Below are positions 10,834 to 20,635 of a stretch of 64,000 nt of DNA, piece by piece; position 1 is the stretch's first letter, and each line of letters opens with the position of its first letter. Below the pieces are notes generated by a model that saw only the letters and a program-made list of their open reading frames with translations, did no database searches and had not been told where the DNA came from. The stretch is from Candidatus Magnetominusculus xianensis (GTDB taxonomy: Bacteria > Nitrospirota > Thermodesulfovibrionia > Thermodesulfovibrionales > Magnetobacteriaceae), in assembly GCA_001541255.1 (NCBI GenBank), contig LNQR01000019.1:1-64000 (forward strand), given 5' to 3'. The position numbers were made by a program, and so were the translations under genes.

Positions 10834-12090
10834 ATGAGAAAAAGAATCCCGACAAGCGCAACGCGCATAGGAATGTACGTTGACGGCTTTGACTCATCGT
10901 GGTTTAAAACACCTTTTCTCAAGCATCATTTCGAGATAAAGTCACAGAACCAGTTAGACAAAATACTGCAATCCGGCATAGACCATCTGTATATAGATAC
11001 CGAAAAGGGGCTGGATGTCTTATCTGATGAAGAAATATACCCTGCACCCACCCGCTCAACACCGAAAAAAACTGCCGAACTGCCTGGAAAGCCCGTAAAT
11101 AATCCCCATAAGCAGGACGAAAAGGCATTCATGGATTATATCAAGGCAATTAATGAACTCCTCCAAATAGACAAGCTATGTTTGGTAGAGTCAACGGCGG
11201 TTGATTTTGACCTCTTTGTAAAGATAGACATGAACATCATTCCTTTGTCTCTTCCGCGCAATAAAAAGGGCAGCTCTGTAATCACAAAAGAACTGCTGGC
11301 TTCCCCCGGCGACCTGTTGATTAGCCGCTGTGATGTGCAAAAATACAGGAATTATCTCACAATGATAGCAAAGGACTCCGGCTCAACCCAATCACTTGCC
11401 AGCAAAAACATGCTGATAAAAGAAAACGCCAGAATACTTATTCGTGAACTGTTCGACGACCACGGAAGCCACGAGAAGGTAGAGGCATGTAAAGATTCAG
11501 TTGAGAACATCATGTCATCGATAATAGACACAAAGGGTCTGATAACCAATCTGTTTACAGTAGACAAGCACGATTACTATGTCTATACCCATTCGGTGAA
11601 TGTCTCAGTGTTTTGCGTAGCTACGGCCTTCGCGATGGGAATAAAATCCGAGGCTGATCTTTTTGCCATAGGCCTGGGCAGCCTTTTACATGACATAGGG
11701 ATGATTACACTGCCGCCTGAGGTGCTGCATAAACCGCATCAACGCCTTACGGACTTCGAGACAGACTTACTCAAGGGACATATTTTTGAGGGGCTTGACA
11801 TAATCAATCTATACAATGGTATTCCACCCGATACTATGTTCCCTCTGATAGAACACCATGAGAATCTCATGGGAACGGGATATCCAATGGGTCTGAAAGG
11901 TGATAAACTCCACCTGTCCGGCAAGATTATCTCCATAACAAATACCTATGATACGCTGACTACATCGCGGCCGGGATTTCAGGCAGTTTCACCGTATGAG
12001 GCGCTTGCGTATCTGCGCGACCATAACAGTCTATACGATGCTGACATTTTAAAGGAGTTCATATCCGTGCTTGGTAAATCAAGCCAGTAG
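10834..12090 (+). CDS. HD-GYP domain protein, probable cyclic di-GMP phosphodiesterase
   Basis: Soluble 418 aa protein. The N-terminal part (TSATRIGMYVDGFDSSW) resembles the DUF3391 module often found before HD-GYP domains. The HD-GYP domain has HSVNVSVF near residue 253, HD at 286-287, HHENLMGTGYP at 341-351 and SITNTYDTLTTSRP near 367-380. The conserved lysine of HD-I-G-K is methionine here (HDIGM). That changes a residue usually close to the metal site but leaves the metal ligands. It is divergent from mobA and lies convergently against a broken DUF3800 gene. Confidence 0.88.
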   Translation: MRKRIPTSATRIGMYVDGFDSSWFKTPFLKHHFEIKSQNQLDKILQSGIDHLYIDTEKGLDVLSDEEIYPAPTRSTPKKTAELPGKPVNNPHKQDEKAFMDYIKAINELLQIDKLCLVESTAVDFDLFVKIDMNIIPLSLPRNKKGSSVITKELLASPGDLLISRCDVQKYRNYLTMIAKDSGSTQSLASKNMLIKENARILIRELFDDHGSHEKVEACKDSVENIMSSIIDTKGLITNLFTVDKHDYYVYTHSVNVSVFCVATAFAMGIKSEADLFAIGLGSLLHDIGMITLPPEVLHKPHQRLTDFETDLLKGHIFEGLDIINLYNGIPPDTMFPLIEHHENLMGTGYPMGLKGDKLHLSGKIISITNTYDTLTTSRPGFQAVSPYEALAYLRDHNSLYDADILKEFISVLGKSSQ

Positions 12091-12097
12091 GTCTTAC

Positions 12098-12846
12098 TCA
12101 TAGAGAAACACTTCGTTTCTGCAAACATACTATACACTGGCAGCCGGATGCGGGGGATGTGAGATGAACAAGGCCATGTATTACTCCGCCTTCGTTATCA
12201 AACTTCTTTGATATGATATCAAAACATTCTTGTTCATGATAAATATAATATCGTCGTAACTCATACGCTATCAAATCCGCATATTGAACCATCCTTGTCG
12301 CTTTGGAATCAACAAAGAGTGGAACATCAGACATGTTTACCAATTTATGCCCCCATCTATGCCCAACATCCCTAAATTCACGCGCAAGCATTTGAAGAGA
12401 TGTTTCATAAGTTGATTTGTCTAAAATGATAAGGCCACGCTGTGGATTTCCATTTTTATAGATACGAGTAAGATATTGGTCAAATCTACTGGCTAATTGC
12501 TCAAAGGCGTATTCTATGGGATCTCCTGGTGATAAAGCCACCCTGTTTATGACATCACCGAAAAGCTTTATACTTTTACTCTGCTCCAAAAAAGATAGTG
12601 CTTTTTATAAGTTTCAAGCCTTTTAACTTTCTCTATTCCTCGCCAATGTTCTTTGCCATTGAAAATATTAACACCACGAAACTCTAAGCTTTTAAGGTTC
12701 TCAGGCCATACGTCCTTTGCTAAGGAATCCAATTTGCCACTTAGATAGTATGGGGTTTGTTCATAACAACACAAACCTCCTAAAATAACCTCTTTATCAG
12801 AGGCATTTTTAGCGGAGCCAGAATCACCCAGATAGAGTAAATACAT
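12098..12846 (-). pseudogene. DUF3800 family gene split by a frameshift
   Basis: Two overlapping minus-strand frames together encode one DUF3800-type protein. The first (12846 down to 12568) begins MYLLYLGDSGSAKNASDKE and the second (12589 down to 12098) continues EQSKSIKLFGDVIN and ends in CIVCLQKRSVSL. The join falls in a run of six T (minus strand) near 12588-12593. One more T there would restore a single frame reading LEQSKSIKLF. The family normally has an acidic D-D-S-G near the N-terminus, but this copy reads GDSG, a further sign of decay or variation. DUF3800 proteins are of unknown function and often occur near mobile or defence genes. A sequencing error in the homopolymer cannot be excluded. 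Confidence 0.8.
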
Positions 12847-13005
12847 CTTTTATGAGTGAAGGCGGCCAGGCAGACATATGTCTCAACGGACTGCAAAAGG
12901 CAACCCTCCCAACCGCTCAGCTATATTTTAACATATAAGATTATCTATTTTCAAAAAATTTGCTTCTTGTTCTATTATATTACCAGTTATATTTCCCAAA
13001 CAATA

Positions 13006-13034
13006 GACAAAATAAACCATATGGTTATTTTGTC
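13006..13034 (-). terminator. Possible AT-rich hairpin terminator after the hybrid kinase gene
   Basis: A nearly perfect inverted repeat (GACAAAATAAACCAT / ATGGTTATTTTGTC, one bulged A) lies 24 bp beyond the stop of the minus-strand hybrid kinase operon. It lacks a long T-run, so termination is only inferred from position. Confidence 0.35.
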
Positions 13035-13057
13035 AGGCCCTAAGGCGGCTTCCTGCT

Positions 13058-15742
13058 TCACACCAGCGCAGTGTGCGTCTGTGCCTCGCGCAGCATATCG
13101 AGGGCAGCCTCAAAGTCAAAACCCCTGATTGCCTCGTCTATCTTTTTGTAGTGCTGAGGGAATGCCGCATTGAACATGTCTGCATTGTTGTCAAGGACAT
13201 CACCGGCATCGGCATTGTCATCGGCAAGCAGCGCTGCAAGCTGCTCACAAACCTTATTCAGCCTCTCAGGGTCAACCTGAGTCTGTGCGCTTAGGGCAGG
13301 GTCTGGTGGCAGCGCCTGTTCCAGTGCCGCAATCAGCACAGCGAGCATATCTGCGACAACTGTAAGCTGTCTGTCTACAACCTCCCGCGCATGTTTTTCC
13401 TTACACTGGGTCTCAAGTATCGCCGCCTCTGACTGCACTTCACCAGCCCCGATATTGCCTGAGACACCCTTGGTGGTGTGTGCAATTCGCTCTGCGGTCT
13501 TCCAATCACCAGCAGCCAGCGCCTCTTCTACCTGAACACGCATGTCCTTTTGACCTGATATAAACTTTCTCAACATCGACAGATAGAGTGAACGCTTGCC
13601 AAGCACACGGCGCAGCCCGGACACGACATCCAGCCCCGGCACATTCAACGGTAAATAGGTCTCCGCCTGTGGCTTTACCTCCTGTTTAACCGCATGTGAT
13701 GCACCTATGCCATCACGCGGTTTTACCCATTTCAGCAGCCCCTTCCACAGTTCATCTGGTTCAATGGGCTTGGATATGTGATCGTTCATGCCCGCTGCCA
13801 GGCACTTGTCCTTGTCTACCTGCATGGCATTGGCCGTCATCGCCACAATTGGCAGATCATTCAGGTGGTTGAGCTTGCGTATCTCTCTCGATGCGGTCAC
13901 CCCGTCCATTACTGGCATCTGCATGTCCATAAGCACGATGTCATAGGGTGCAGCCTGCACCATGTCCACAGCAATCTGACCATTGTCGGCAACTTCTACA
14001 ATGAACCCTGCATCTCTCAGCAGTTCAGTGGCGACTTCCTGATTCAACTCGTTGTCCTCCACCAGCAGTATGCGCGCACCCTTGATTGCAGCCAGTGCCT
14101 CCATGTTTACCGAGATACGTTCTATGCCTGATTCACGCCGCTCGGTCTGCTTGCCGCCAAGTACATACGCAATGCAGTCAAACAAAACGGAGGCATTAAC
14201 CGGTTTTATCATAAAGTCTGAAATACCTGCCTGCTCTGCTCCCTTAATGGCATCCTCGCGGCCATATGCAGTTACCATTATCAGGTGTGGCTGCCTCTGC
14301 AGCGGGACGCTGCGAATGCGCTGCGCCACCTCTATGCCATCCATGCCCGGCATCTGCCAGTCAAGCATTACTATATCAAAGGGCTTCCCTTCCTGATCTG
14401 CCTTTGGAATTAACTCCAGGGCCATTTGACCGCTGCTTGCCTCTTGTGTGACAAGGAACATGCTCTCAAGCATGTCACATAGCACAAGACGCGCGCTGTC
14501 ATTGTCATCTACGACCAATACCTGTTTGCCCTGCACGTCAATACTGAGGGCACGCACGCGCTGGCGTCCCTGCGCCTTGCCAAGCCGGGCGGTGAACCAG
14601 AAAGTGGAACCTTTGCCGTACTCACTGTCTACACCTACCTCACCGCCCATCAGTCCGGCAAGACTCTTCGATATGACAAGCCCCAGCCCTGTGCCGCCAT
14701 ACTTGCGCGTTATTGAGGTGTCTGCCTGCTGAAAGCTCTGAAACAACCTGCCGCGCTGCTCTTCGGTAAGCCCAATGCCGGTGTCTTTAACTGCGAAATA
14801 CAGCAGAACATCCCTGTCAGACTCTTCACGCTTGCGTACCTGAACGCTGACTTCCCCTTGCTCTGTGAACTTCACTGAGTTATTAACATAGTTTATCATG
14901 ATTTGCCCAAGACGCAGCGGGTCACCTATCAAGGCATATGGAACGCCTCGCTCCACATCGAAAACAAGTTCCAGTCCCTTGGCCGTCGTTTTCTCAACGA
15001 CAAGATTTGCAACGTTCTCCATAACCTTGTCCAGTTGCAGTTCTATATTCTCAACAGTGAGCTTGCCCGCTTCAATCTTAGAGAAATCCAGAATATCATT
15101 AATTATGCCAAGAAGGTGCTGTGCTGAACCCTGAATCTTTTTAATGAAATCTCTCTGGCGCGGGGTCAAATCTGTCTTAAGTGTCAGGTGCGACATGCCG
15201 ATGATCGCATTCATTGGTGTGCGGATTTCGTGGCTCATGTTAGCGAGGAAGTCAGACTTAGCCCTTGTGGCGTCCTCGGCTATTTCCTTGGCTTCCATCA
15301 TCTGCGCGTTCACCTCTTCCATTTCGCGAAACAGCTCATCGCGCGACTTCTCAGCCAGTATCCACCGCACAAGGGTAATTTGTTCGCTTGACAGGGGTAA
15401 GCTGCTCAGTGTAGAGCGAAACTGAAGGACGCAAACTCCTGTGTTGTCTTTTACCTCCCTGACAACCCCAATCGAAGGCGGACAGTAAGGAGGTCTCATT
15501 TGCCCGGAAGGAATAAAATTGATGACAAGCCGTGCAATAGAGTCATTTTCAATATTAATATGTGCAGTGAGCGGCGGTTGTTTGGCTAACGCAGTGGCAC
15601 AATCTGAAAGCCATGCCGCACGCACCGTAGTATCTAATGCCGATGTTACACATGCCATAGCATTGACCATCTTACGCCTAAACTCGATGAATGACCGTTC
15701 ACCTTCAAGCGTCAGGGATACGAGGTGTTCTATTTCAGGCAT
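13058..15742 (-). CDS. Hybrid histidine kinase: HisKA-HATPase-REC-REC-Hpt
   Basis: Soluble 894 aa phosphorelay protein with no membrane helix. The N-terminal 1-135 region is unassigned. Then come a coiled coil, HisKA with [12 protein letters not shown] (His171), HATPase ([15 protein letters not shown]), receiver 1 (DDN at 412-414, Asp461 in [10 protein letters not shown]), receiver 2 (EDN near 562-564, Asp606 in [10 protein letters not shown]) and an Hpt domain with phosphoacceptor His755 in [14 protein letters not shown]. All phosphotransfer residues are present. Its 5' end overlaps the RsbT-RsbX-like gene by 13 bp, so it is probably the output or partner of the stressosome module. The unassigned N-terminus may be the contact point. 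The final response regulator is not in the window. Confidence 0.92.
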   Translation of the reverse strand: MPEIEHLVSLTLEGERSFIEFRRKMVNAMACVTSALDTTVRAAWLSDCATALAKQPPLTAHINIENDSIARLVINFIPSGQMRPPYCPPSIGVVREVKDNTGVCVLQFRSTLSSLPLSSEQITLVRWILAEKSRDELFREMEEVNAQMMEAKEIAEDATRAKSDFLANMSHEIRTPMNAIIGMSHLTLKTDLTPRQRDFIKKIQGSAQHLLGIINDILDFSKIEAGKLTVENIELQLDKVMENVANLVVEKTTAKGLELVFDVERGVPYALIGDPLRLGQIMINYVNNSVKFTEQGEVSVQVRKREESDRDVLLYFAVKDTGIGLTEEQRGRLFQSFQQADTSITRKYGGTGLGLVISKSLAGLMGGEVGVDSEYGKGSTFWFTARLGKAQGRQRVRALSIDVQGKQVLVVDDNDSARLVLCDMLESMFLVTQEASSGQMALELIPKADQEGKPFDIVMLDWQMPGMDGIEVAQRIRSVPLQRQPHLIMVTAYGREDAIKGAEQAGISDFMIKPVNASVLFDCIAYVLGGKQTERRESGIERISVNMEALAAIKGARILLVEDNELNQEVATELLRDAGFIVEVADNGQIAVDMVQAAPYDIVLMDMQMPVMDGVTASREIRKLNHLNDLPIVAMTANAMQVDKDKCLAAGMNDHISKPIEPDELWKGLLKWVKPRDGIGASHAVKQEVKPQAETYLPLNVPGLDVVSGLRRVLGKRSLYLSMLRKFISGQKDMRVQVEEALAAGDWKTAERIAHTTKGVSGNIGAGEVQSEAAILETQCKEKHAREVVDRQLTVVADMLAVLIAALEQALPPDPALSAQTQVDPERLNKVCEQLAALLADDNADAGDVLDNNADMFNAAFPQHYKKIDEAIRGFDFEAALDMLREAQTHTALV

Positions 15743-16782
15743 TTTACCACCACGCAGGACACATCATCTGTCGATTTCCCTGCCTGAAGCATCACTTCCT
15801 TAACTATCTGTGTTGCCGACAGTGATGAGCTGCGAGTGAGTACGCTTACCCTTGCGCTCTCTGAGACGCCATCAGAGGCCATGACAATTATATCACCAGG
15901 CACCAACTCCACCGATTGTAAAAATATGCCCGGCATTCTTTCCCCTATAATACCATCGCGTGATACCCCTCGCCAGGGCCGCGCCCCAATCACACGAATA
16001 TGGACATTTCCAACACCGGCGTATAAAAGCCGACGGCTTACAGTGTTGACAAAGGCCAATCCCACTGCGGCACCGCGTGTGCCAATTGCCATCCCATGGA
16101 GCAACAACAGTTGCTGCTCTATGTCTGAAGATATGGTCTCCATCATCTTTCGTCCGAACTGTTCTGCAAGCAGATGGGCCTCAGGGCCATGCCCTGAAAC
16201 GTCGATGACGCCAAGCAGCAGCCCTGCATCCACAGGATGCAATACCGTTATATCTCCGCTGAGAGTTTCACGCGGGTGTGGACGCACCTCTGAGGCATAC
16301 TCAATCTTCATAATACTGGATGTGCTGCGCTGTGACTGGCGGCTTGCTTGCCCAGAACTACTAACGCCATTGAGCCACTTGCTGGCAACAACCCTGGTTC
16401 CTTTTCCAACAACAGTCTCTATATTCATAGTTGACATGATGCGCTTAACCGCTGGAAGCCCAAGCCCAAGCGTACCGGCACTGCTGTAGCCGTCCTGCAT
16501 TGCACGCTGGACATCACGAATACCGGGGCCGTTGTCTTGTGCAATCACCTGGATTGCATCATGCCCGTCATCAACAGTCCGCGAAAGCGACAGAGTGCCC
16601 TTGCCTGCAAACTTTAAAATATTTGTGCCTAACTCAGAAACAACCGTGGATATCAACACCCGGTCATCAAGGCTGATATCCTTCATAAAAGGCAGTGTCT
16701 TTGACATAGCGACTACCCCATGCAGACTGGCAAAGCTGCTTAGGTTGAAGCTGACAAATGTTGTCCCATTTGTGTTGACCAT
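15730..16782 (-). CDS. RsbT-RsbX fusion: serine kinase plus PP2C phosphatase
   Basis: Two stressosome enzymes in one 350 aa chain. Residues 1-135 are an RsbT-like GHKL switch kinase: N-box [16 protein letters not shown] (Asn54), DNGPG at 83-87, DGYSSAG and [11 protein letters not shown]. Residues about 155-350 are an RsbX/SpoIIE-type PP2C phosphatase: SGD at 175-177 and [12 protein letters not shown] near 192-203. By analogy with Bacillus, the kinase phosphorylates the RsbR/RsbS STAS proteins and the phosphatase resets them. A longer frame exists to 16833, but ATG 16782 sits just after the RsbS stop and behind AAAGGAGAGAG. The fusion is the notable feature. Confidence 0.88.
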   Translation of the reverse strand: MVNTNGTTFVSFNLSSFASLHGVVAMSKTLPFMKDISLDDRVLISTVVSELGTNILKFAGKGTLSLSRTVDDGHDAIQVIAQDNGPGIRDVQRAMQDGYSSAGTLGLGLPAVKRIMSTMNIETVVGKGTRVVASKWLNGVSSSGQASRQSQRSTSSIMKIEYASEVRPHPRETLSGDITVLHPVDAGLLLGVIDVSGHGPEAHLLAEQFGRKMMETISSDIEQQLLLLHGMAIGTRGAAVGLAFVNTVSRRLLYAGVGNVHIRVIGARPWRGVSRDGIIGERMPGIFLQSVELVPGDIIVMASDGVSESARVSVLTRSSSLSATQIVKEVMLQAGKSTDDVSCVVVKCLK

Positions 16783-16783
16783 A

Positions 16784-17152
16784 TCAACCACTCTCTCCTT
16801 TCCCGAATCGTTGAAGGGCCTCATCAAGCCCAAAAAAGTAGTTAGTGCCTTGCGTCTCTGCCTGAACTTCGGTGAGATAGACTACAATGCCAGCAGAGAG
16901 ACTTACGATTGCCGTTTCAGCGCCAAGCAGGTAGACTGAATTGAGAAATGCCCTTGCACGATTAAACTCGGTCAGATTCAGCACGTCCACAGCGGAAAAG
17001 TCCAGTATCACCGCCTTAATATCAGACTTCACGATTTGTGTGAGTACCGCCTCGCACATGGCGTTAAAATCATCTGTATCCAGGTCAGGGTGCATTGTTA
17101 CTACAATGACGCCTTGGGTCTTCGTTATGGCAACCTTAGAATTCACACTCAT
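16784..17152 (-). CDS. RsbS-like single STAS domain protein
   Basis: 122 aa STAS domain protein between RsbR- and RsbT-like genes, the position of RsbS in stressosome operons. The domain starts with GVIVVTMHPDLD and contains the loop VILDFSAVDVLN near residues 48-59. Aligned by eye with the RsbR STAS domain next door, the site that should carry the phosphorylated serine is Leu60, followed by Thr61; the second site is Tyr92. So either Thr61 is used or control differs from Bacillus. It lies 13 bp after the RsbR-like gene and 1 bp before the kinase-phosphatase gene. Confidence 0.82.
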   Translation of the reverse strand: MSVNSKVAITKTQGVIVVTMHPDLDTDDFNAMCEAVLTQIVKSDIKAVILDFSAVDVLNLTEFNRARAFLNSVYLLGAETAIVSLSAGIVVYLTEVQAETQGTNYFFGLDEALQRFGKGESG

Positions 17153-17165
17153 GCAGCATATCCCA

Positions 17166-18404
17166 CTATTTCACTTTGTGAGCGTCGGTGTCATTGGCCT
17201 TTTTGCCAATGAGTGACTCGCCGACCATCACCAGCGCCTTCTCAAACGCATCGCGCAGCGTGGCAGTTGTACGTATAGCCTCGACATTCACCCCAAGCTC
17301 CACAATTGTACGCGCTATTGCCGGAGAGAGCCCTGAGACTATGGCCTCACAACCCATGAGACGGGTCGCCTTAGTTATCTTTATCAACTGATTCGCAACG
17401 GCAGTGTCAACAGTTGCCACTCCGCTGATATCCAGCACAAACACCTTTGCGCGCATCTCAGAAATCATACTAAGCGACTTGTTCATTATATCCGATGTAC
17501 GCATTGAATCAAGTACACCAACAAGCGGCAGCAGCAGTATGCCCTCCCAGATTGGTGTTACGGGGGTGGACATCTCCTGGACGGCACGGTCAAGCTCGTT
17601 TCGCATCTTCTCGGCCTCCTGCGCCTCGGCAAGCGCTGCCTCAAGCGCCTCGCCCTGACGGACTTGTGCCGTAATGTCATATGCAAATTTGACTATCTTA
17701 ACTGGTTTTCCATTTGGATCGAATATCGGAGAGTAAGTAGCCTCAAGCCAGACAGACTCCCCTGCCTTGTCAAACCGCTCAAACCGTCCCCTGTTGAACT
17801 TGCCTTGTGCCAGGTCAGCCCAGAACTGGGCGTATGCCTGAGAAGCGGCGAATTCCTTGTCAACGAACATACGGTGGTGCTTACCTTCAATCTCGTGGGC
17901 TTCGTATCCCATGCGGTCAAGAAATAGGTCGTTCGCCCGAATTATTGAGCCATCTGTATTAAACTCAATTACCGCCATGGACTTCTCAACCGCATCAATT
18001 TTGCCTGTGGCGTTAGCACTGGAGAGCTTCTGGTTAGTGACTTCAGTAGCGAGCTTAATGACCTTCAAGACCTTACCGTCAGCGCCGAGTACAGGGTTAT
18101 AGGTTGCCTGAAGCCAGACCTCGCGCCCACCCTTGGCTAAACGCATGTAATCAGACGCACAGAACGTGCCTTTTTTTAGCATATCCCAGAATTCTGTGTA
18201 TTGGGATGATACCGCAAACTTGGGCTCGACAAATATACGGTGATGCTTGCCTCGGATTTCATCGATAGTGTAACCCATGCATTGAAGGAACATGGCGTTG
18301 GCATCTATTATTTCCCCGTCAACTGTAAACTCGATAATAGCGTTGGAGCGGTCAATGGCTCCGATGAGGGCCTTCGCCTCGTTTAAATCACCCTTGTATT
18401 CCAT
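17166..18404 (-). CDS. RsbR-like stressosome sensor: PAS-PAS-STAS
   Basis: 412 aa soluble protein. Two similar PAS domains of the chemotaxis/aerotaxis type are at about 15-125 and 140-245. Each has a G-K-H-H-R-x-F-V motif (RGKHHRIFVE, EGKHHRMFVD). A helical linker follows, then a C-terminal STAS domain at about 285-400. Both threonines expected for RsbR phosphorylation appear conserved: Thr334 in VDTAVANQ and Thr366 in ARTIVELG. It heads an operon with RsbS-like, RsbT-RsbX-like and hybrid kinase genes; GGAGGATATA precedes the ATG. PAS sensors suggest redox, oxygen or small-molecule input rather than the non-haem globin of Bacillus RsbR. Confidence 0.88.
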   Translation of the reverse strand: MEYKGDLNEAKALIGAIDRSNAIIEFTVDGEIIDANAMFLQCMGYTIDEIRGKHHRIFVEPKFAVSSQYTEFWDMLKKGTFCASDYMRLAKGGREVWLQATYNPVLGADGKVLKVIKLATEVTNQKLSSANATGKIDAVEKSMAVIEFNTDGSIIRANDLFLDRMGYEAHEIEGKHHRMFVDKEFAASQAYAQFWADLAQGKFNRGRFERFDKAGESVWLEATYSPIFDPNGKPVKIVKFAYDITAQVRQGEALEAALAEAQEAEKMRNELDRAVQEMSTPVTPIWEGILLLPLVGVLDSMRTSDIMNKSLSMISEMRAKVFVLDISGVATVDTAVANQLIKITKATRLMGCEAIVSGLSPAIARTIVELGVNVEAIRTTATLRDAFEKALVMVGESLIGKKANDTDAHKVK

Positions 18405-18655
18405 TATATCCTCCCCGTATATACATTAAGCACAAGGGCCTAGTCTAAAACAAATCCTGCCCCCTGATGCCATGGCTCACTCACAAAATAAACTACCCGC
18501 TTGTACTATAAACAATTCAGCGATAAAAATTCCATTTTATCAAAAATATGCCGAAGTAATTACAAATTTACCCATGTGTTTGCCGCTTGGCATATCTCCT
18601 CTGGCGGCAGCCCCAAGAAGGGATTTTATTCCCTCCCTGGGATAATGCCTCAGTG

Positions 18656-20530
18656 CTATATGCCTAAGGCTTTTCTTTTTTTCATTATGTGGTCTTCAAT
18701 CCCGTTTACAATCTGAACAGGGTCATCGCCGATGGCAATTTTCCCTCCTGTAAGATTCTCGATATCTTGAGTCAGGAGTTTAACCACATCAGGGGCGCCT
18801 GTTACAGCAGGTACCGGAGATACATGTGTATAGAGACCAAAGGCTACTGCAAACAAGGCGTCAATCGTAGCTTTTTGCTCCATAAACTCAGGAGCTGTTA
18901 CAGCTACTGGCAACTGTGACACGTCAACGCCAAGTGCCCCGGCAACGGCTGTTACCAAATTAGCAAGTCTTCCCGTATCAGTACAGGTGCCGAAACTCAG
19001 CGCTGGCGGAACTCCCAGGGCCTTGCATACGCTTTGCAGCCCTGCCCCAGCCAGCGCTATAGCATCAAGGCTTTGCAGTCCCGCTACCTGTAAGGCTGCA
19101 TTTCCACACCCAGCACTAAGTACCAAAATATCTCTCTTTATCAGCTCCTTAGCAACTGCTACGGTCAGGGCGTCCTGTGGCCCGTTTGTTAGGGTTGAGC
19201 AGCTTACCAGGGCAGTGATGCCTTTTATAGACCCCTGTTTTACTGCATCGAGAAGTGGGGTCAAGGTTCCTCCAAGTGCTTTAAGCACAGATTCAGTTGA
19301 AAACCCTACTATTGCACTTTGTTTTTTCTGAGGTATTAATGTATCCTTACCCTTTCTCTTTACAAAGTTATCTATAGCTATGGTTATTAGCTTCCCTGCA
19401 ATCTCCTCTGCGTTTTCAGGAGTATAATCAAAGTTATTGTTTACGCCCACTATTCTGACGAGTTTCGACACGCTGGCTACAGTTGAGTTATATTTATCTG
19501 CAAAAATGCCCAGAGTTGGCACAGAACAGTTCATGTCAACCGCAAAAAGGTCTACAGCTCCGGTTGCCATTACATATTCCTGGTTTATCCAATTGCCGGT
19601 AAGCCCTACAAACACATCGTCTGTGGGAAATCTCTGAATCAATTCCTGCCCAGTCTCGATAGAACCAACTACTCTGATACCCTTAGCGCCTTTGTCACGT
19701 GCAAGCTGTTGAATATCTTCACGATGTGCCAGCTTTATTACAGCCGCCCCAACAAAAGGTTCATGACCGTTTGGCAGAATGTTTACATAGTCTTTGTCTA
19801 TTATGCCAACATCTACAAAAGTCTCATGGGGCGTAGGGGAGCCAAACAGGATGTCCTGGACAATCTCAAGTGGAATTTGGGAGCAATAAGCCATGGAGAT
19901 GGCCATTCTAAAAGCCATTTTCGCTAAAGATACATAGTCTGAGTCAATATTGGTCATGCACCTGGTTTCTGTATCCAAAATTTCATGAAGTGGACCGCCC
20001 GGGAAAATCCCCATATCCTTCCAGATTCGCTTACGTGACTCTGGCGCAAATATCTCAACAAGCTTTGATTCCTCATCAGAGTCGCGGTGAAGTTCATTCA
20101 GGAAAAATTCGGCTACTTTTAAGGCAGTTTGCTTTACGCTGTCCTGCCTGCCTACTCCCAGAGTATCGGCAACATTGTTCAACATCTCTTCATTTTTTAT
20201 CTCATAAAAACCCTTTCCCTCGCCCACAGCCTTTAACGTCTTGAAGGCTGTTTTTGCATGATGTGAGTACGCAGCAGTGCCAAAAACGTGCAAATGCACC
20301 AAATTCCTCATCACCATACCGTTTGCGTCTATGCCGCAGACTCCTCTGTCGGCATACTTTGTTATCCTGCATGGTCCATGACTGCATAATTGACAGCTTA
20401 AACCCTGTTTACAGTAATTACAGCGGGTTTTTTCCTGAGCCTCAAAGCGCTCAGGCAGACTTGACATGCCATCTTTCTTAACTCTTTCATGGAGTTCGTT
20501 GATGCTTCCGTGACTACTTACTTTTTCCAT
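18656..20530 (-). CDS. cooS: CooS-family (Ni-CODH-like) hydroxylamine-type or unknown redox enzyme, deviant active site
   Basis: 624 aa homologue of the catalytic subunit of Ni-carbon monoxide dehydrogenase. The B-cluster cysteines (C46, C49, C54, C65) are present. The D-cluster has C37, but its partner is serine (Ser45), with an extra C40 giving C-x2-C. Of the active C-cluster ligands, His256 (NGHEPF), Cys335 (MNCSVP), Cys475 (SAGCGN), Cys516 (GTCTDTGR) and the catalytic Lys553 are kept. The equivalents of Cys295 and Cys476 are Glu292 and Ala494. Such deviant proteins (e.g. CooS-V of Carboxydothermus) hold an Fe-S-oxo cluster and do not oxidise CO. No cooF, cooC or acetyl-CoA synthase gene is adjacent. 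A GGAGGATAT site precedes ATG. Confidence 0.85.
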   Translation of the reverse strand: MEKVSSHGSINELHERVKKDGMSSLPERFEAQEKTRCNYCKQGLSCQLCSHGPCRITKYADRGVCGIDANGMVMRNLVHLHVFGTAAYSHHAKTAFKTLKAVGEGKGFYEIKNEEMLNNVADTLGVGRQDSVKQTALKVAEFFLNELHRDSDEESKLVEIFAPESRKRIWKDMGIFPGGPLHEILDTETRCMTNIDSDYVSLAKMAFRMAISMAYCSQIPLEIVQDILFGSPTPHETFVDVGIIDKDYVNILPNGHEPFVGAAVIKLAHREDIQQLARDKGAKGIRVVGSIETGQELIQRFPTDDVFVGLTGNWINQEYVMATGAVDLFAVDMNCSVPTLGIFADKYNSTVASVSKLVRIVGVNNNFDYTPENAEEIAGKLITIAIDNFVKRKGKDTLIPQKKQSAIVGFSTESVLKALGGTLTPLLDAVKQGSIKGITALVSCSTLTNGPQDALTVAVAKELIKRDILVLSAGCGNAALQVAGLQSLDAIALAGAGLQSVCKALGVPPALSFGTCTDTGRLANLVTAVAGALGVDVSQLPVAVTAPEFMEQKATIDALFAVAFGLYTHVSPVPAVTGAPDVVKLLTQDIENLTGGKIAIGDDPVQIVNGIEDHIMKKRKALGI

Positions 20531-20635
20531 ATATCCTCCAATTATTTACGTATAGTGAGGCAATAATAACTTAAAATATCAATAAATAAAATGATGCTTA
20601 TCATATAACGCCATTTTAAACAGATTGGTTATTAA

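Noticed and set aside
12568..12600. Programmed frameshift in the DUF3800 gene
   Set aside because: A slip of -1 on the T-run is possible, but the codon phase is not that of a canonical X-XXY-YYZ heptamer and no stimulatory stem is seen, so a deletion or read error is simpler.
18541..18594. 17-codon frame with GAGGAG upstream between cooS and the RsbR-like gene
   Set aside because: Spacing to ATG is too tight and the peptide has no attenuator features such as codon runs or paired hairpins.
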